Assembly (NCBI GenBank): GCA_003573635.1
Contig: QUTJ01031683.1
Coordinates: 1-14,874 of the forward strand
Length of the DNA: 14,874 nt
Source: Goniomonas avonlea
Taxonomy: Eukaryota; Cryptophyceae; Goniomonadida; Goniomonadaceae
Direction of reading: 5' to 3'
Part shown: positions 13,065-14,874 of the stretch, one piece after another
How positions within the stretch are numbered: position 1 is the first letter of the stretch
Layout: every line of letters begins with the position of its first letter
The notes under the pieces: model-generated
What the model was told of the DNA's origin: nothing
Database searches by the model: none
Seen by the model: only the letters and a program-made list of their open reading frames with translations
Translations under genes and position numbers: made by a program

Positions 13065-14799
13065 TGTGTGTGAGAGAGAGGTGAGAGGGCGGGAGGGTGG
13101 CCGAGAGTGAGTGAGTGCGAGTGAGTGAGTGAGTGAGTGAGTGAGTGTGTGTGTGAGAGAGAGTGTGTGTGCGTGAGAGAGAGGTGAGAGGGGGAGGGTG
13201 GCAGAGAGTGAGCGAGTCCGTCGCACGTCGCTGTCTCTGACGCCGAAGTTGTGGGAGCCCGTCAACTTCATACAGTTGTGTCAGGCGCACCTCGTCTGAC
13301 TGGGACGCCCGTCAACTTCATACGTCCACACATACGGTGGGGTAGACATACACTATGGCCCGCGACGTTCCAAGAAGCGCAATCCCATCTCATCCTAAGT
13401 GTTGTGGGCACGGGAGCTTTGTGTGCTAGGCTGAGCGAGCCGTGTGTCACTGTCACCTCTCAGATCAGTGAAGTGAACATGAAATCGCCCCTCGGCCTCC
13501 CGGAGTACGGCTACGATCCTGTGGCCAACCCAGAGCACATGGTTGGTCGTGTCCAGTATGCTGGCAGTGAACGCTACCGGGTGAGGCCTTGTCCCGTTGA
13601 CCCCCCACCCCCCGTTTTAAAGCTACCGTGTGATACTCGTTGCCCCCCCCCCCCCCCCCCCCCCCTTTTCATCACCCGTTCTCCTCCCCCTTGCATGCTC
13701 TGGTTTCCTCCACTCTGCTCTGCCTTGCCTTGCCCCCTCGGTGGCAGTCTCACAGCTCTCATCAGGGTGACTACCTTGTGGAGTGGAACCCTCTCATGGC
13801 AGGGTTGTACTTCTTGGCTGTCACTCTGGACGGGAAGCATGTCAAGGGCAGCCCCGTCAACCTGTTTGTCAACACAGGTACCCGCGTGCATGTGTGTCGC
13901 GTCTGGTAATCACACAGGGTCCCTCACGCTGACTCTGAGGTTTTGTGCGGTCTCCGGCCCCCACGTTCAAGAATACGCTGTAGCCATTGATTATAACTGT
14001 TAAGGCGCGCGATCGCAAATTGATTACAAACTGTATAGCCAAGTCGAGCTGTCGCCGCCAACCGCGCGCCGCATTCGCTTCGTCGCTCTGACACCTGTCA
14101 GGCCCGTCATTCGGCCCCAAGTCAGCGGCGACTGGGAACGGCATTGCCAACGGCGTTGCTGGTGTCTCTCGCTTCGTCACCATCTCTGACCGCGACTGGG
14201 TGCGCAACCAGCGCACGTCCGGCGGCTCCGAGTACATCGTGGTGCTCTCTGGGCTTCGTTTGAGTGACTGCCCGTGAGTGCCCGCAGATTGGCTGAGGAT
14301 TGAGAGAGAGGATCCATACCATCCAGGATGTCTGAGCGTCTACAGATACCGAGCATTTCTGCCTGGAGGCAAGAGAGGGAGGGGTCGTGGTTGGGGGGGG
14401 GGGGGAGACACATCGCACCGACTCTGCTGCACTGTTGGTGCATCCCTTACGGATTTTTGAGCGTACGGTGGTGGTGGTGGGCGTCAGGCTCCGTTCCATG
14501 GCCTCTGTGGACAATCAAAGCGGTTGTCAGTGTAGGGGTGACGGTCTTCTCTGGGACGGTAAGCGTGGAGCAGCGTGTGGACCCGAATCCCGACAGGAGT
14601 GCGTTCTCGGTGGCTCTCGCTCACACCGCCCGATTCCAGGAAAGTGAAGTACTCAGCGCTGGACTCTATTCTGTGCAAGTGCCCAGACCTGTACGAGACC
14701 AAGCTGGAGCCGTGTCTGTACCGCAACACCCTCAACGACACCGCCTCCATACAGGCCAACTTCAAGTTGTTCCGGACCTTCTTCCAGGTTCGACGCTAG
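10290..14799 (+). CDS. Gene 2: secreted or surface EGF-CUB-filamin-repeat protein (spliced)
   Basis: Proposed exons are 10290-10494, 10538-10818, 10863-11091, 11140-11481, 11697-11818, 11869-12092, 12127-12248, 12535-12680, 13464-13580, 13748-13877 (or from 13766), 14102-14257, 14288 to about 14390, an unresolved part, and 14640-14799. Phases agree at every junction up to 14257, in several cases uniquely. Domains by residue are: signal peptide 1-24; EGF-like 28-64; CUB about 71-185; unplaced region about 186-350; filamin repeat 1 about 354-465; filamin repeat 2 about 509-640; filamin repeat 3 from about 641. Start ATG 10290 was preferred because it gives a clean signal peptide; upstream in-frame ATGs are at 10227 and 10272. 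Filamin repeats are Ig folds that bind protein partners. The secretory context suggests extracellular adhesion, perhaps comparable to plant gamete GEX2; that is inference. The 3' end is the weakest part. Confidence 0.75.
10495..10537 (+). other. Gene 2 intron 1 (43 nt, phase 1)
   Basis: Donor GTGAGG and acceptor TTTACAG remove an in-frame TGA and join the EGF exon to the CUB exon as N-T-P-C. The three shortest well-supported introns of this gene are 43, 44 and 48 nt. Confidence 0.75.
10538..11091 (+). CDS. Gene 2 exons 2-3: CUB domain
   Basis: Exon 2 (10538-10818) begins PCKSGGGPVRLPEPYGSFSD and includes LNCTWEIVP, IRIEDGYDWLYLFNG and SFSGNYSDA. After a 44-nt intron (10819-10862, GTGAGT...TTACCAG), exon 3 (10863-11091) gives VVRSRHNNPITIQFISDFAR and GFTAYYG. 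These are the CUB landmarks: a Cys pair around the C-x-W-x-I strand, a D-x-L-x-x-x-x-G strand, and the final I-x-F-x-S-D...GF-x-A-x-Y. Only the first disulfide pair is present. CUB domains are extracellular protein-interaction modules. After the domain, exon 3 continues with TAEYLKFLKVLGVDPALVIE, which is helical-looking. The exon 3 donor at 11092 (GTGCGA) was picked as the one that keeps phase. Confidence 0.8.
11140..11481 (+). CDS. Gene 2 exon 4: unplaced Cys-containing region
   Basis: After the acceptor CACCCGCAG the frame reads AVHYTVGMTRSTTFSCPWLF and continues without a stop to TMPTWTFFP at the donor GTCAGC (11482). It holds four cysteines and two N-glycosylation sequons (NVT and NGT), in keeping with an extracellular position. 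The segment TLEFLEQESCKLTLSAKHVG, then TYSAIFCY, looks beta-rich and may be a diverged Ig-like domain. I do not recognise a family. Confidence 0.75.
11482..11696 (+). repeat. Gene 2 intron 4 with poly-C and CT microsatellite
   Basis: This intron contains a poly-C run (about 11511-11526), a (CT)n run (about 11576-11623) with an undetermined base at 11600, and a second poly-C run to 11643. It ends at the acceptor CATCACTGTTGCAG. The phase-1 junction reads G-CG. Confidence 0.85.
11697..12092 (+). CDS. Gene 2 exons 5-6: filamin repeat 1
   Basis: Exon 5 (11697-11818) gives GEGQLDVQKTRAGSASIFTL and AARDAFGQGK. After a 50-nt intron, exon 6 (11869 on) gives GGDDWAVSVISPTGRPSLAA, then NAGDGTYVVEYTCTEAGRFA and IEIKLG. 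This matches the filamin/ABP280 pattern: G-x-G-L, a strand ending in F, RD-x-GN/GQ, GGD-x-F, DGTY-x-V-x-Y, then G-x-Y/F. The terminal SPF strand is represented by AVPFHPYV. The exon 6 end is uncertain: donor GTCGGA at 12093 keeps phase and gives a 34-nt intron, but 12045 and 12060 are alternatives. Confidence 0.8.
12127..12248 (+). CDS. Gene 2 exon 7: linker between filamin repeats 1 and 2
   Basis: From the acceptor GGACTTAG (ending 12126), frame 2 reads HDVLLVSSNHPIFAPAPILG and then SFPQTSDIRETTH. It ends with a single T at the strong donor GTGAGT (12249). The phase (T plus CA gives Ser) agrees with exon 8 and selects this frame over the alternative open one. It could be a diverged start of the next repeat or a linker. 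Confidence 0.6.
12249..12534 (+). repeat. Gene 2 intron 7 with 12-bp minisatellite
   Basis: About five copies of CTCTGCTCCCGC or CTCTGCTCCCAC lie at 12356-12416. The intron begins with GTGAGT and ends CACCTTCCTCCCAG, a strong acceptor. Confidence 0.8.
12535..13877 (+). CDS. Gene 2 exons 8-10: filamin repeat 2
   Basis: Exon 8 (12535-12680) gives SGPSFDLVVAGYTAFFFLRC, RDTYGNLATGIDIFNITAV. Exon 9 (13464-13580) gives ISEVNMKSPLGLPEYGYDPV and ends VQYAGSERYR. Exon 10 (13748 or 13766 to 13877) gives GDYLVEWNPLMAGLYFLAVT, LDGKHVKGSPVNLFVNT. The RD-x-YGN, GDYLVEW, P-x-x-AGLY and KGSPV-x-L-x-V landmarks are those of a filamin repeat. Exon 9 inserts about 30 residues in the loop before the DGTY-type strand, making the repeat longer than the usual 95 or so. 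Junctions 8/9 and 9/10 are both phase 0. The gap between exons 8 and 9 is a 783-nt microsatellite-filled intron. Confidence 0.8.
12681..13463 (+). repeat. Gene 2 intron 8: long GT/GA microsatellite field
   Basis: From about 12717 to 13215 the sequence is almost entirely GTGTGT and GAGAGA blocks, with larger units such as GGTGAGAGGGTGGGAGGGTGG repeated at about 12953, 13080 and 13182. Beyond it GCCCGTCAACTTCATAC occurs at 13257-13273 and 13307-13323 (50-bp period). The intron starts GTCAGT and ends CACCTCTCAG. Confidence 0.9.
13645..13667 (+). repeat. Poly-C run in intron 9
   Basis: A run of about 22 C residues lies inside the intron between exons 9 and 10. It is a site of likely length error in sequencing. 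Confidence 0.9.
14102..14257 (+). CDS. Gene 2 exon 11: filamin repeat 3 (N-terminal half)
   Basis: After the acceptor ACACCTGTCAG, the phase-1 junction (G plus GC) reads GPSFGPKSAATGNGIANGVA and then GVSRFVTISDRDWVRNQRTS, GGSEYIVVLSG. This is a textbook filamin-repeat start: P-S-x-S-x-A-x-G-x-G, VAG...F-x-I, DRD, TGG-x-x-Y/F-x-V-x-L. The frame runs on to a TGA at 14275-14277. A donor at 14258 (GTTTGA) to the acceptor CCCGCAG (14287) would skip it with a 30-nt intron and keep phase; GTGAGT at 14274 would not keep phase. Confidence 0.75.
14288..14390 (+). CDS. Gene 2 exon 12: probable second half of filamin repeat 3
   Basis: Frame 1 reads WLRIEREDPYHPGCLSVYRY and then RAFLPGGKRGRG. The D...G-x-x-x-V-Y-x-Y-x-x-x-x-PG pattern is a plausible but diverged version of the DGTY strand and following turn. 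The 3' end is undetermined: the sequence runs into a poly-G tract at about 14393-14405, and no convincing donor is visible. Confidence 0.4.
14640..14799 (+). CDS. Gene 2 3' exon with Cys-containing end
   Basis: After CGATTCCAG (ending 14639), frame 1 reads KVKYSALDSILCKCPDLYET and then KLEPCLYRNTLNDTASIQAN, FKLFRTFFQ. It uses mainly G/C-ending codons (CTG, AAG, GAC, CGC, AAC, ACC), which separates it from the other open frame over the same bases. Three cysteines and the sequon NDT fit an extracellular domain. It either ends at VRR and TAG 14797-14799 or is cut by a donor at 14788 (GTTCGA). Preceding exon assignment (about 14488-14558) is unresolved. Confidence 0.5.
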
Positions 14800-14874
14800 T
14801 GTGTGGCGCGCCTGTGGGTGCTGTGCAGTGACCTGTGTGTCGTGGCTGCGCGTGCGTGTGATGCTTCGGGGGGG
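14800..14874. other. Right end of window
   Basis: GT-rich sequence ends in a poly-G run at the last bases. Nothing else is recognised. The run may mark a contig edge. Confidence 0.5.

Noticed and set aside
12682-13290. Long minus-strand frame rich in His, Thr, Ser and Leu
   Set aside because: It is the translation of the GT/GA microsatellite in intron 8 of gene 2, not a protein-like sequence.
14328-14831. 167-codon plus-strand frame across the 3' end of gene 2
   Set aside because: In its second half the alternative frame has the G/C-ending codon pattern and folded-protein composition of the gene 2 exons; this frame has neither.

Overview
The window looks like nuclear DNA of a eukaryote, most likely a protist or alga. 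Coding sequence is broken into many short exons bounded by GT...AG junctions (GTGAGT, GTAAGT, GTATGT, GTGCGT donors; pyrimidine-rich ...CAG acceptors). There are no bacterial operons or Shine-Dalgarno-spaced starts. Microsatellites (GA, CT, GT, poly-C) are abundant, and remnants of eukaryotic transposons are present. I cannot name the species. Three N bases and homopolymer runs suggest a draft assembly.

Positions 1-6379 (+) hold the 3' part of a gene I do not recognise (gene 1). Its upstream exons are small and almost all start and end in phase 0. It finishes with two larger exons encoding a Pro/Ser-rich, probably disordered tail and a stop at 6377-6379. Its first visible intron (76 to about 1281) carries a 195-bp hAT-type MITE (699-893) with inverted termini beginning CAGGG and an 8-bp target-site duplication.

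Positions 6380-10190 are a mobile-element graveyard. From about 7000 to 8010 there is a frame-broken retroelement fragment: an RNase H with all four catalytic acidic residues, followed by the C-terminal domain usually found after RNase H in DIRS/Ngaro-like elements. From about 8524 to 8943 there is a possible LINE reverse-transcriptase C-terminal remnant. A 21-bp minisatellite lies at 9349-9474. A 567-bp foldback element with two nested inverted repeats lies at 9531-10097. Short ACCAG/CTGGT palindromes recur at 6843, 8148, 9244 and 10111, near the edges of these blocks.

Positions 10290-14799 (+) hold gene 2, the most informative gene. Spliced, it encodes a signal peptide, one EGF-like domain, one CUB domain, a domain of about 170 residues I cannot place, and at least three filamin/ABP280-type Ig repeats, followed by a Cys-containing end. 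Exon phases agree across nearly all proposed junctions, and several introns are only 43-50 nt. Filamin repeats normally sit in cytoplasmic actin cross-linkers. Finding them behind a signal peptide, EGF and CUB implies a secreted or surface adhesion-type protein, a combination I do not know as a described family. This is the best candidate for something new in the window. No tRNA, rRNA or CRISPR array was seen.
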